Positions 34,264-46,065 are shown, counted from the stretch's first letter. The stretch is 64,000 bases of DNA from Hyalella azteca (GCF_000764305.2 NW_025937381.1:1-64000), one strand, 5' to 3'. Notes: generated by a model not told the origin, from the sequence alone. Numbers and translations: made by a program.

Positions 34264-34270
34264 TATAAAA
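34264..34270 (+). promoter_or_regulatory. TATA box of a candidate promoter
   Basis: TATAAAA is followed 29 bases later by TCATAG (A at 34293), an initiator-like sequence at the canonical distance. Downstream, a short GC-rich leader (GCTCGGGAGCGGCGCTTCG) leads to the ATG at 34343. The combination of spacing, local GC rise and an ATG exon supports a core promoter. Confidence 0.4.
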
Positions 34271-34342
34271 AAGTAAGAAGATTGCGTACGTCATAGCGCA
34301 CGAGGCTCGGGAGCGGCGCTTCGTTCTTCCACCGGACCACAG

Positions 34343-34436
34343 ATGAGGTGTGTGTATCGAATATCTATTAACAACTTCAACTGTTTACAAATGTTTATTG
34401 CACTGCTATATTGGGTATGTACACATCTGAATGTTA
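34343..34436 (+). CDS. Candidate first coding exon with hydrophobic segment
   Basis: The ATG at 34343 opens 31 codons plus one base to AATGTTA|GTAAGTTCT, a good donor (phase 1). The peptide is MRCVYRISINNFNCLQMFIA then LLYWVCTHLNV: a basic start and a hydrophobic core, consistent with a signal peptide or anchor. It lies about 50 bases downstream of a plausible transcription start with a TATA box. The minisatellite 34432-34651 begins at its donor and repeats it. No downstream exon was identified. Confidence 0.45.
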
Positions 34437-34651
34437 GTAAGTTCTCTGTGTCTATAAAGGAGTTAGTAAGTACTCTATGTCTATAAAGTTGTTAATAAGT
34501 TCTCTGTGACTATAATAGTTAGTAAGTTCTTTGTGACTATAAAGTAGTTAGTAAGTTCTCTGTGACTATGAAGTAGTTGGTAAGTTCTCTGTGACTATAA
34601 AGTAGTTAGTAAGTTCTCTGTGTCTATAAAGTAAGTTATTAAGTTCTCTGT
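34432..34651. repeat. About 29-bp minisatellite, 7-8 copies, each starting with a plus-strand donor
   Basis: Units read GTAAGTTCTCTGTG(A/T)CTATAAAG...AGTTA. Six of eight unit starts keep TTAGTAAGT or TTGGTAAGT; two have lost the GT. The first copy is the donor of the exon at 34343-34436. Confidence 0.9.
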
Positions 34652-37436
34652 TTCCCCGAGCAATAGGTGTTCGCAAGGTCAGCTATCTGATGCTATCTGA
34701 TGTCAGGAAGAGACATCTTGTATTGATGATGGCAAGAGGGTCATAATAAAGTCTGATCTCTCTGTGATCTGCGCTTAAACTCCCGGATGTTGTGGTCGAT
34801 ATAGTCTATGACTTCATTGAGCATGTTTAAATGACGGATCACCGCTCTATGATATTACAATCATTCACATAGACAGTTGCTCTAAAGCCCTTGTTCGCTG
34901 AATAATACAGAGGATGTTTCATCGAGCTGATACAAAATGACCAAGCGCTCTAAAAGAGAGTTCGTCAACCAGCAAATCGTCAGAGAGACGATTCAACCAG
35001 CGTTGACGAACCAGAGAGTTCGTCAACCAGCATGTTGAAGAATAGGGGGAAATAATGTGTCAAGCGTCACTCTAACGGCGCTGGATACTCAGGTCGTTGT
35101 GTGGGGCTGTCACGACTCTTGTTTGATTACTTGCGGGTCGTGGAGGTCTGCCAGGTCACAGGCCGCAGTTTGCAGTATAAACTACCGGCGGTGCGGCCAT
35201 AAAAACTTGTTCTAACGTGTAGAACAGGAACTAATTAAAGAACTTCATTAGAACTAATGATGTGTCTCGGTTTTGGTTTAACAAATTTTATTTTTATTAT
35301 AGCCGTCTATTGAATCGGAATAAAAATAATTAGAATTCATCACCGCTGGAAATGTTGAGCAATTTTTGCTCGCTGGGAATATTTGCAAAACAGTGAACAG
35401 ATTGAAATTCAAATCTCTCTGCTTATTGAAAATGTATAGAATTTTTATCGGATTATCAAAGAAAGTAAACAAGCGAATGCATCGTCGGCAGCAATTAATA
35501 ATGTTAATCCAAGTTTCACATAGCACAAAGTCAATCAAAATCATTATTAAGAAATGGTATTTGTATGCAAAGTATATATTATTTTAGCCAATAAACGAAT
35601 AATTTCATTGGAAGAATTTCATGCTCGTATACAGAAGATTGAAAATGATGTTCGCATAAAAACTAAAGCGTGATTGAAAATATACAATTATCATCTGTTG
35701 CCTCCTAATTAATGAACTACATTAACATCTGTACATTACTGAAGCTGTACATCTATACATTACTGAAGCTGTAGATCTTTACATTATTGAACATTAGCAC
35801 CGAACTTTTTATCCAGTAACTACAATTACATTGTGCATCTGCGCAATTAGATTGAACTTTTCAACTTAAAATACTTAACACCTTAAACTTAAACCAGCGA
35901 CTATACAATAAATACAATACGAGACCTCAGATTTGACTTTTGTCAATCAAAGTCTTTGCTTCATTTCATTCATATTCATCTTCAATTACTGAAATGAAAT
36001 AAACATACACACACTTTGACATGATCGAATTTCACGAAAGAGCAATTTTTCCCGCCTGTTAACCTAACAGCCTCACTCTACAATCTAATCAATAATAAAC
36101 ATGTTAAAAACATCATTCAAACTGCATGATGGAAGTTTGATATATGCGAAAGAAATTCAATGAGCACCCTTATGAAAAATATGAACTATCGGAAAAGGGT
36201 TATGAGATAGTTCGAGTGAGTGAGCGAAATATTGGCATGAGAGTCAAATCACTTTTAGCATATGTAGATAAGGAATTCATAAAAAGCCATATAACAATAC
36301 AACATAAGCAAGCATTTTTGTCCCAGTCTCGCTCAATATACGCTCATATTTAAAAATCGGATTTCAATGTTGTTCTAAAAGGTTTGTTGTCAGAGATCGT
36401 TTGGATATGAACCACAGTCTTCAATCGATGTTATTAACGACGTCTGTGTTATAGGTTTAGGTCTCACATGGCGTTATAACTTCACCCTGTATTTCATTAC
36501 CCATCAGTCCAGCAGCTTCATTATTTATTAGTAATTACTGTATTAATTATTTCTGAATCAGTTGCCAACTAGTAGTTTTTCTTTGTTGATTTTGATTTAT
36601 TTTCATGAATATTCCTGTAATTTCTAACAACATTCAATGTCTGCATTGCCCCATTGAAAGGAACGGCGGAAATTCTATTTAAGCTTCTGACAATTCTTTT
36701 CTGAAAAGAAGCCTTTATTATGAAAGAGCATTAATTATTTAATCAGATTATTTAATTACTTCTCAAATTAAATTAAAAATTCCTCTAAATAAAACTGCAT
36801 GATATCGTCCAATGGAGTAATGATGGGGGATTTTTCCCCGAACATGAGCCCAAGAAATAAAATTCTAATTCATCACTTCGACACTACGAGACGTCAACAA
36901 CATGAACACAAAACAAAGGATCGATAGAGGGTTAAAAATATATAATATAATTAGAATATAATTACAATATAACCATAATATAATATGATAGATAATACAA
37001 AGAATAATATGCGCGTCAAGCAACTGACTTCTTTGTTATTGGTTGAGGTTCTTGCAATATGCCAAGCTTCTCACTCACTAATTAATGGGACCACTTAAAA
37101 TATAATATTTTTACACTAGAAATATTCAACAAGGTAATACGAAGAAAATTTTAAATTTTATCGCCCAATCCAATGTTATCTACTCGTGTGAGCTCTATTC
37201 GGTCAAAGAAACTGGTAATTTTCGTATGGTGCGAGATCAGCAATAATTAGAGAATTGTGACCAAAAGTGAAGAAGTTTCAACGTGCTCATCTTATTTGAT
37301 TTAATTCAGAATTTATTCTACAATTTTTCGAAGAAGAACTGAATTTATACTCAGGGTTAAACTAATTAGAAAGTGAATAATACGTCAGCCTCTACAATCT
37401 AAAAACAAACAAACAGCGAATGCACACACATCCAAG
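34652..37436. other. No confident gene; small repeats
   Basis: Mostly AT-rich. Local duplications: GAGTTCGTCAACCAGCA (34959, 35014) and a 31-bp unit (ACATTACTGAAGCTGTA) at 35724-35790. An ATG frame at 36144-36353 (MRKKFNEHPYEKYELSEKGY...) is charged and meets a GTTCGA|GTGAGTGAG donor after 26 codons, which could be another small first exon but is weak. Confidence 0.35.
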
Positions 37437-37670
37437 CGTCTCTCATATCCTAGTCAGTAAAAGAATGTAATGTTTAAAGAATTACCGCAAGCGAGCTGGC
37501 AATTTCATATGAAAATACCAGCAGAGGAGGTCAAATGATGGCGCGTCGGTAGTCTCTCATATCCTAGCCAGTAAAAGCCTGTAATGTTTAAAGAATTACC
37601 GCAAGCGAACTGGGCAATTTCATAGGAAAATACCAGCAGAGGAGGTCAAATGATGGCGCGTCGGTAGTCT
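37437..37670. repeat. 114-bp tandem duplication
   Basis: TCTCATATCCTAG(T/C)CAGTAAAAG begins at 37441 and 37555. Both copies run to GGCGCGTCGGTAGTC with few differences. CCTAG(T/C)CA|GTAAAAG is donor-like on the plus strand. Confidence 0.9.
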
Positions 37671-38234
37671 GGCAAAAATAAACTGTCGCTGTGCTCACAA
37701 ATATACAGAGGATCTTGGCAAACCCTGCAAAATTGTACAAGTTTAATAGCATGACAGAATTACGCATTAGTTAGTGCAGGTCGCAGTTATCGTGAAAAAC
37801 AAGCCACAACGTAATAGTTTTTGGTTGCGATGTTTTGATATTTTTCTTGTGGCAGAATAAGATATTTTGTCACATTTTATTTACCTTGGATAAAAAATAA
37901 TAATTTTCTTGCATTTCGTCACATGAACAAACGAAGAAACTCACGATGATTTGTTCAGGAAATAAGTTATTATTCATTTACATAGTAATTCATTTACACT
38001 CGGATTCCTTGTCTTGACAGGAAGAAAGAAAATGTACATTTGCTTAAAAATTTCTGCCGTACAGCCTATTTTACACCTTCAATTACCTGCTCGTTGAGGG
38101 CAGCGCGAAAGAAATGATAAGATCGCAGCAATTAATTCTTCTTTCTCTCGAGTTCAACTGATATGTAATGTGTAATGAACCGCTTGTTGGACTTTCTTAC
38201 GCTCGCAAATGAAGAACTTCAAACGTTTAGAACC

Positions 38235-38340
38235 ATACATACTATAGTATACTATAGTATACTATAGTATAGTATAGTATTCAATAGTATACTATAGTAT
38301 ATTATTCAATAGTATACTATACTATACTATACTCTATAAG
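38235..38340. repeat. Palindromic TATAG/CTATA microsatellite
   Basis: ATACTATAGTATACTATAGT repeats; because the unit is its own reverse complement, the whole 100 bp can extrude cruciforms. Confidence 0.9.
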
Positions 38341-38644
38341 AATATTCTTCACTGTAAACTTTGTTCGCGTTTACGGATGAAACTACTATGGTAAACTTTG
38401 CTCTGTATTATAAATAAAGCATTAAATAAAACCAGCATTGCAATAAATTGGTCCATATGATATGAATTAAGAAGAATTAGAAGTAAAAAGTCATATAAGC
38501 TCTTCATGCATTTATGTATAAGCTATTTTTTGTGCGAGAAATGATATCTATTCCCATGCCTTTAGTTGTTCCATACTAAACTTGGCTTATAGCAGTAATA
38601 ATGAAGCGAACTTTATATGTAACGTGGCTGAGAGTTTGCGGGGC

Positions 38645-38961
38645 CAAGCTTGTTGCTGCCTTACAAATTATGGCTCTATAGTTATGGCCAAAGTTCAGCA
38701 ACAGAGGCCCTGATGGCCATAAAAAAGCTTGTTGCTGCCCTACAAATTATGGCTCTATAGCTATGGCCAAAGTTCAGCAACAGAGGCCCAGATGGCCATA
38801 AAAAAGATTGTTGCTGCCTTACAAATTATGGCTCTATAGTTATGGCCAAAGTTCAGCAACAGAGGCCCAGATGGCCATAAAAAAGCTTGTTGCTGCCCTA
38901 CAAATTATGGCTCTATAGTTATGGCCAAAGTTCAGCAACAGAGGCCCAAATGGCCATAAAA
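38645..38961. repeat. 79-bp minisatellite, 4 copies
   Basis: TTGTTGCTGCC(C/T)TACAAATT occurs at 38650, 38729, 38808 and 38887, exactly 79 bp apart. Units end AGATGGCCATAAAA. On the minus strand two of four contain AATTT|GTAAGGC. Confidence 0.95.
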
Positions 38962-39045
38962 TCTACCGCGGCTCTCGCTATTAAGAGCAGACTTCAGCTC
39001 TCAGGTTACGGCGGTGAAAGGGATAGCGTGAAGAGGGGTAATAAG
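38950..39045 (+). CDS. Possible exon emerging from the 79-bp array
   Basis: The last unit's ATGGCCATAAAA opens a plus-strand frame MAIKSTAALAIKSRLQLSGY then GGERDSVKRGNK that ends AATAAG|GTATAG. Codon use is protein-like and GC rises here. CTTCAGCTCTCAG inside it could be an acceptor. The minus strand also has an open frame (YPSSRYPFHRRNLRAEVCS). Family not recognised. Confidence 0.25.
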
Positions 39046-40048
39046 GTATAGTGCTAATTACAGGTCATGCAGGCGACAGTTTGTTATTGAAAGTTTTCAA
39101 AATTATGTCAGTGGTTATTTTTCCGCGGAAGTGGGAAAATAATCCCGTAAGCTACGAAAAATAACGTTGTGATGGTTTTTTTCGTGAGTCCTCAATTTTA
39201 TGTTGCGTCAGAAGTGACGTTTCTTCTGCTCCCAACCGAAGGTATTAGAGGAATGATGAGGTGTAGTGTTGTGCTTCAATCTATATATAAGCATATCGTT
39301 GCATCGTTTAAATTTATCAAGTAGTGTTAATAAATTATGGTGATTTGATCGACATAAAAACAACTCTCTAGTAGTACATTATCTAGCATGTATTATCATT
39401 ATCTATCTAGTAGTAAACGATATCTATCATTATAAAAACGATAAATTTAAAGTCTGTTGAACGTATGCAAATTTTGCCCGATTTTCTCTTATGAAGACAT
39501 TTTTTCTCCAGGTATCATCTAAAAAGACGAAAAATTCGCTTAAATATCATCAAAAGTTTGGGAAACTCAAGCAGGAGACTTCGATCTCAGACCGCCATAA
39601 TGAAGTTCAATCCATCTAATGGGGATACACGGAGCAGTTTCTCTGCCGGCTGCTGTACTGATGACAAGGTATATTTAATGGCGTTTACTTCAAGAAAATA
39701 AGAAATCTTGAGGCCTCATCATAAGATAGAAACTTTGTTTTTTAAATATCGCGGAATATCCACTTTGTTCACTTGAAATATTGCGCCGCGTAGCTGTCCC
39801 TGGCCTTCAATCTCCTGGAAAATTCTTTCTTGTTACTAAAAATAACGTCCACACAAATAAAGAAAAATATATACCTATTTGTACGATATATACGCCGAGC
39901 ATTCTCGTCCCTTGTTAAGATACCAATTTTTTTTCTAAAATAAGTATTTAAAAATTTTTGCCAAATAATTTTTTCATCGTTAATATCACTTATAATTTTT
40001 TCGCATAAGATATTCTTAAGTTGCCTTTAATGAAAAACATTACCAATC
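39046..40048. other. No gene recognised
   Basis: AT-rich spacer without arrays beyond short ATCTAGTAGTA repeats. Confidence 0.4.
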
Positions 40049-40576
40049 AGATTACAGTAAATAATGATTAGTTACGTTAGCACTCAAAGATTTATATCAC
40101 AATATATAACGATTATAGTTACTTTGTCACATAAAAGTTCAGATTACAATAAATAATGATTAGGTACGTTAGCACACAAAGATTCAGATCACAGTAAATA
40201 ACGATTAGTTACTTTATAACATAAAAGTTCAGATTACAATGAATAATGATTAGGTACGTTAGCACACAAAAATTCAGATCACAGTAAATAATGATTATAG
40301 TTACTTTATCACATAAAAGTTCAGATCACAGTAAATAATAATTAGTTACGTTAGCACATAAATGTTCAGATCACAGTAAATAATGATTATAGTTACTTTA
40401 TCACAAAAAAGTTCAGATCACAGTAAATAATAATTAGGTACGTTAGCACACAAATGTTCAGATCACAGTAAATAATGATTGTTACGTTAGCACACAAGAA
40501 TTCAGATCGCAGTAAATAATGATTATAGTTACTTTATCACATAAAAGTTCAGATTACAGTAAATTATGATTGTTAC
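40049..40576. repeat. About 48-bp minisatellite, about 11 copies
   Basis: Two alternating unit types: CAGATCACAGTAAATAATGA with GTTACGTTAGCACACAA, and the same with TATAGTTACTTTATCACATA. On the minus strand each unit contains AAC|GTAAC or AAA|GTAACTATAATC. The right-most copy is the donor of the exon at 40690-40577. Confidence 0.9.
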
Positions 40577-40690
40577 GTTTTCACAGAAAATCTCTTCACA
40601 GTCTAGGCTAAGGCTCAGGAAGGGCAAAGACAAGCGGACGACATAACGACTGTACTCGGTGGAGTCTGTTGCATGAATGATGGGCAAAGG
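40577..40690 (-). CDS. Candidate internal exon, 38 codons, at the edge of the 48-bp array
   Basis: After TTGTCTTTTAAATTGTCTTG...GTTAAG (acceptor ending 40691) come exactly 38 codons: PLPIIHATDSTEYSRYVV, RLSLPFLSLSLD and CEEIFCEN, ending GAAAAC|GTAACA. It is phase 0 at both ends. Codon use is clearly more protein-like than the AT-rich surroundings. The donor's last exon base is unusual (C), and the same AAC|GTAAC recurs in the array units. Family not recognised. Confidence 0.4.
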
Positions 40691-41977
40691 CTTAACAATC
40701 TCACAAGACAATTTAAAAGACAAGGAAATATTTATAACAGAAACGGTTTATAACAAGCTAACACCTAACTTTAATCTTTGCTAAGACACTAAATTAAATC
40801 TGCCGACGTCCAAAAGCTATTCATACATTCGTAAGCTATTTATTGTGTCATATAAACACTATTTACTTGCGTATTACTGCAGCAAAGGTTGCGCGAGATA
40901 CCGCCTGCAGAGGCGCATCGGAATACGCTTCCCATCACAGCCGCGGGCTACGGCCATATTGGATTGCGTTCAAGAAAAGCATGTATTGTTTGTGTAAGCA
41001 CGAGAGATCTTATTCATGAACTTCGTCGAACTTATAATTCTGATATTCGTAGTGAATTTGTCGATCTTTCTAGCATTTGAGTTCAATATCTAATATTTAC
41101 AAGCTATTCACACGAATCTCTCCTAAGGGTGGAATTTTTTTTATGAACTAAATTTTTTAACCATTTTACGTATGTGTTTTTCATACAATCGAGTTCCAGA
41201 AATTCAATAATTGTCTCGAATTAGGTGACCATTCTTCAAGTATTTGCAATAATCACTCTTTAAGTACCGTTTAAGAATATGAAAAATCTACAGTTTTAAA
41301 TACTGTGACTCAGTGTAAAATCACTCGAAACGAGTTCCCTTTATTTAAAGATGTTTATAATTGCACTAAGCTCTGTTTCTTCGAAATCGACTTCTCGATA
41401 TATTTGCTTGAAAATGTTGGGAAATTGCAGCTACAAGATGGACATCAATAATCACTAAAATTTGGATGATGACAGTAACATTTATGGTCGTACCTTATCA
41501 ATGGAAAGAATAGATCCACATGAGAAAGTGAAATGAGCTGCAGAAAATTTTATTTCGTCATCATTCACTGAGCAATCGATTAACGGTTCAATAACTTCCT
41601 ATACAAAAGAAGTAATTAATGTTCATATAAGGTTCATTACTTGGCGAATCGTTTCTTCGTGTGAAAAAATAGTATATGAAAGTTCGTAACTTACACACCC
41701 ATTTGTTATTATTTATATACAAATAATTGTTTTGAAGATATGTAAGTCTTAGTCTTATGTAATCCATAAGACTAATTACAAGCACTTTTACTCTTAATCA
41801 ATTACAGCGACAAGTAATTATCCATCAAAGCTAAACGTTTTGATTGGCAACTGAGTCATGCAAATCCCAATTAAAAACCAAATTAAAGATTTATCCGAAC
41901 GAATGCCCGCTCCAAATTACTTTAAAGCGAAGCGCTAATCGAATGCTGCATCGCCGCTCACATTAGATTATAAATAA
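40691..41977. other. No gene recognised
   Basis: AT-rich. A 63-codon plus-strand frame near 40889 has no motif. Confidence 0.4.
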
Positions 41978-42331
41978 TTAAATGTGAAGCACATTTCGTG
42001 CCCACCATCCAATCACCAATCCTACTTTGGTCAGAATCACAGGATTAGAACCCAGCGTTTGTTTATCGCCGGCCAATAGTCGGTCAATTAACGATGGAGC
42101 TGGACTCCGAAACGTTTTCATTCTTAAGAAATGGTTAATATTCTGGCTGTTTTCTTTGCTTTTAAATTCCTGGTAAATTTGCGACTTAAGCAATCTAGTG
42201 ATTTTTGTGCTTCGGTCACTTAAAACATCTCCGCCACTCGCATTGCGAACATCGGGGTTGAGAGGACCGGCTGGTGGTGCCGGAGCGATCGACGGTCGAG
42301 CGGCCGGGGCAGCGGCGACATGTGAGCGAAA
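41978..42331 (-). CDS. 117-codon open frame with GC-rich 5' half
   Basis: The minus strand is open from just after a TAA at 42332 to the stop at 41978. It reads VAAAPAARPSIAPAPPAGPL (proline/alanine-rich), NPDVRNASGGDVLSDRSTK, QIYQEFKSKENSQNI, then SPAPSLIDRLLAGDKQTLGS and LVIGWWARNVLHI. There is no in-frame ATG near the start, so it would be an internal or terminal exon; CGGCACCACCAG is a possible acceptor. The overlapping plus-strand frame is also Gly/Ala-rich. Family not recognised. Confidence 0.3.
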   Translation of the reverse strand, partial: FRSHVAAAPAARPSIAPAPPAGPLNPDVRNASGGDVLSDRSTKITRLLKSQIYQEFKSKENSQNINHFLRMKTFRSPAPSLIDRLLAGDKQTLGSNPVILTKVGLVIGWWARNVLHI

Positions 42332-42879
42332 TTACAATAAATTTTTGAATAATCTAATTTCACTTCATGCAATTTTTAATCGGAACATTTTATTTGATTT
42401 GATGTTTAGGGTACCGTCAGTTCTATCATTTCATAGTGAAAGTCAGTTTGAAATGTTATGATAAATTTCATCAACATAATTTGGAGTTATGTTTGCAATA
42501 TGTTTCTCTAATCACTAATCTTGTTTCTCTGTTAGGCAAGGTAATTCGCTATGTAGAATTCATAAGAGAAACGCTTTGAGCATTCCTTGAAGTACCTGAT
42601 CATCAAGCTGTTTATTACATCGGAACATATTATGTAGAACCTGTTCAGTAAACTAAGGTTCTATATTCACGTATATTCGCATTTGAAACCCGATAATTTC
42701 AACTTTAAAGCACATGTTCTAAATGCCACCAGCTCTGAAATTCGTTAATTTGGCGCCGTCGCTTCGAATGACCGCCATCTCTTACGCTGCTTAGACGAGG
42801 ACGTTTCTCATGGTTACAGTTACCGGTTTCCGATAGCTTCTTCTTATCGTCTTTTTTTTTTATTGACGTATATTTCTTG
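42332..42879. other. No gene recognised
   Basis: AT-rich spacer between the open frame above and the 35-bp array. Confidence 0.4.
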
Positions 42880-43198
42880 ACTGCCGGGACGCTGCGGCAG
42901 ACGTTGGCGCTATGACTGCCGGGACGCTGCGGCAGACGTTGGCGCTATGACTGCCGGGACGCTGCGGCAGATACGTTGGCGCTATGACTGCCGGGATGCT
43001 GCGGCAGACGTTGGCGCTATGACTGCCGGGATGCTGCGGCAGACGTTGGCGCTATGACTGCCGGGATGCTGCGGCAGACGTTGGCGCTATGACTGCCGGG
43101 ACGCTGCGGCAGACGTTGGCGCTATGACTGCCGGGATGCTGCGGCAGACGTTGGCGCTATGACTGCCGGGACACTACGGCAGACGTCGGCGCTATGAC
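42880..43198. repeat. 35-bp GC-rich minisatellite, 9 copies
   Basis: The unit is CTGCCGGGACGCTGCGGCAG plus ACGTTGGCGCTATGA. CTGCCG and CGGCAG are inverted, so each unit has a hairpin. One copy has a 2-bp insertion (GCAGATACG). In the plus direction each standard unit is a 12-codon frame MTAGTLRQTLAL whose stop overlaps the next start in ATGA. After the last unit ATGACC opens MTVCAVLTERQVCLGFMQIT..., ending in TAG at about 43305. Confidence 0.95.
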
Positions 43199-45298
43199 CG
43201 TCTGCGCTGTGCTTACGGAGCGGCAAGTCTGTCTTGGCTTTATGCAAATTACGATGAAATGGCGACTATTGAAGCGACGACTGAACTTGAAATTTTAGTT
43301 AATATACAAGCAAATTAGGATTCAGGAATGGGAGCTTGGCATCGAAGCATAATGACGATGACTACATTCATGTAACTCATATATGTAAGCATTCATATAA
43401 CGCAATGAAATTGGGGCTCATTTCCGCTTAAAAGAGGCTTGATGTGTTGCAAAAATTAATTCAGTTTACAATATCTTGATCAAATTTAATTTGGTTTATA
43501 TTTCTAATTTAATAAGGTCTCAAACTTCCACCGCACAATTTTATCAACTTTTATTTTAACAGTCTTTTATCACCATCGTTCTGACATTTTCTTGAAGGAT
43601 CGCATGTTTGCAGCGCTTGCCTTCTATTTTAACTAGTAAAGAAGTAGCAAGTAAGCTAGTAGCAATTGAACAGGTAGTAAGTAAGTTGTTTCGAGCAAGT
43701 AACAAATATGCGGCACCAAACTATAAGAAATGAAATGCGTTTGACTTATGGATTCCTACGTTTGTTTAACATCGTTGAATGTCTGTAGCAGTGCTACCAG
43801 CCCGAGCTCACTCATTGTTTGGGGACGGGTAACTTGGATTAGGATCGACATTTATACAATTTTCATAGAGTTAACATTTCCATGACAATACTTCCAGATT
43901 CATGGACAATGACTGACGCATATGCTCACGTCTGATGGGTGTAATAGCATTTTGTAATCATGCCGGAATTTTCAATGAAGAACCATTATTATTATGACAC
44001 TTAACCATTATTTAGTGCAAAAAAGTAACTATTCACATCGATTGCATGATTTTCTTCGGCATTGAAGCTCGTATTTTCGAGAACTTTGCTGCCCATATCA
44101 ATATCATAGATAAATTTTAAATTTCTGATGTTTTACGCCAAGCCATAATTTTGAATGCAAACTACTCACTAAGTTTCTTTTTTAGTCAATTATGATATTT
44201 AAAATGGAAATATTGATTAGAGACGTATCTGAATAACTACGTTATGTTACAGAAGCTATTTTAGGTAATACTACACTAGCTCTATTTTTAGCAGGCAATT
44301 ATTCATGTAAGTCTAAAGTATAGATTCATCTTAGCAATTCGCAACGCTAATATCAAGCAATTGAAGAAAATTATCCATCCGATCAGATAATGCAATGATT
44401 TTTCGGTCGCGGGGAATATAAACAATTTGGAATATCTGCTAAATCATATAACGGAGAAATTAGAAAATCGAAATGATCTAAACTATGTAACCGAAAATCG
44501 TAAATCCAATGTGGATTACATGTAGAAGCATTCAAGGAACAAATTTAAGTTACGCATGCTACAGACTTTTTTAAAAATTGTGATTCCTAGTAAAAGTTCA
44601 ACATGAATTGCAATTCTCTGGACAGCGCAATCTCGTTCAGTGATATCATGCACACATTATCCCAAAATAGCTTGTATGAGTGTTGTTCAAAACATTAAAG
44701 AAACATCGAAACTGAAACCTCCACGTGACGAAACAAAAGCTCGGCTGAGAAGTCCTCAGGCACGTCGTGGCTTCTTGAGTGCAGGTAGAGACTACAGTGG
44801 AATTTACATGACGAACATAAAAAAATAAAATCAACGTAAAAATTAACAGGTTTAAACATCCTAACCTAAATAAATGTTCAGAATTTTACTGTCTGTATTA
44901 GGGCATGACATGAAATATCAATTTAAATTATAGTTTGATGTTCACATTAGTTAAGTCAACTGTAACATCTATGAAATGAATATTTTGAATAAAAATAGAG
45001 AGTTCATCTATACTACCATGTAATATAGGGTTATGAGATGAGAATAATATTTACATAAATTTCAGAGATTAAAATGGAAGTGAATATAAACAGTCACAAA
45101 GGAAATCATTTCACAAAACAATATATATTTTAATTCTATGCTCTTTCTACTGAAAAGCTCAATTTTTCATCTCGGTCGATCTAAAAATAGATAGGGCTAA
45201 AAAATTTCTCTTCAATCCTAAGATCCTAACCCAGAAGTCATCTGACAAATAAATCTAATATGATGATTTTATTATTACATGACCCTTCCAATTGGTTC
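43199..45298. other. No gene recognised
   Basis: AT-rich spacer. Overlapping 62-codon frames on both strands at 44640-44834 have no motif. On the minus strand CCGCTCC|GTAAGCAC near 43215 is a donor-like site at the end of an open frame (SRRFNSRHFIVICIKPRQTC), too weak to call. Confidence 0.35.
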
Positions 45299-45456
45299 TA
45301 ACTCAAGTTATAATTACCTAAGAAGAAGCGAGTATCACCACAAGGCCGCCCCCATACAAGCTCGTTATAACTCAAGTTATAGTTACCTAAGAAGGAGCAA
45401 GTATCACCACAAGGCCGCGCCATACAAGCTCGTTATAACTCAAGTTATAGTTACCT
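45299..45456. repeat. About 72-bp tandem repeat, 2.2 copies, three minus-strand donors
   Basis: TAACTCAAGTTATA(A/G)TTACC occurs three times with ACCACAAGGCCGC between. On the minus strand the three are AAG|GTAACT, TAG|GTAACT and TAG|GTAATT. The first is the exon donor at 45455/45454. Confidence 0.9.
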
Positions 45457-45527
45457 TAACCTGACAAACTTCACACGCTTAGCTCGTGTGTCTGCAGTTG
45501 CCAATTCTGAAGTTGAGCTCAAGGCTC
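45455..45527 (-). CDS. Candidate internal exon with a furin-type RAKR site
   Basis: A strong acceptor CTTCGTTGCCTCTGTAATCAG is followed by two bases, 23 codons and two bases, ending AGGTTAAG|GTAACT, a consensus donor. The peptide is ALSSTSELATADTRAKR then VKFVRL. RAKR fits a proprotein-convertase (R-x-K/R-R) cleavage site, so this could be part of a secreted precursor, but the motif is short and no peptide family is recognised. The two other frames contain stops. The adjacent repeat multiplies the donor. Confidence 0.45.
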
Positions 45528-45530
45528 CTG

Positions 45531-46065
45531 ATTACAGAGGCAACGAAGCGACGAAAGCTTCTCATTTGCTTATGTTTGCACGTTGAGAAATGGGGTAATT
45601 TTCACTATTAATTTGGGGGAAACTCAGCTTCGTTACCGGCCAATTTAATACTTTTTAATCATTAAATGAAGGCTGTATTTTCTATTGCTGAGGCATTATT
45701 TTGCATTAGCTATAAAGAAGATCTTTACAGATACAGAACCTCGAGTTAGTATATTAATGTCAACTAAACTACAATAGAAGCTTAACAAGAGGCATTCCAT
45801 AGATGTATACATGTCTAATCATTTAGTTGTTTGATTGTTCATATGCCTGAATTATCGTGCACATACAACTTTATCTCAAACGTAAAATTTTCTGATGGAA
45901 TGTGGATGAACGCGCAATATATAGAAAGTACTCGATCCAACTGCTCTTCAATTCTTCTACACTCAGCTTGGTAAATGCACATCTGAAATAATTGAACGCC
46001 ACTTCACTCGATTATTCGTCATTGCACGCCTTCAACGTGCATTGGCATTGCAATCAACAATTTTT
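45531..46065. other. No gene recognised
   Basis: AT-rich spacer. Confidence 0.4.
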
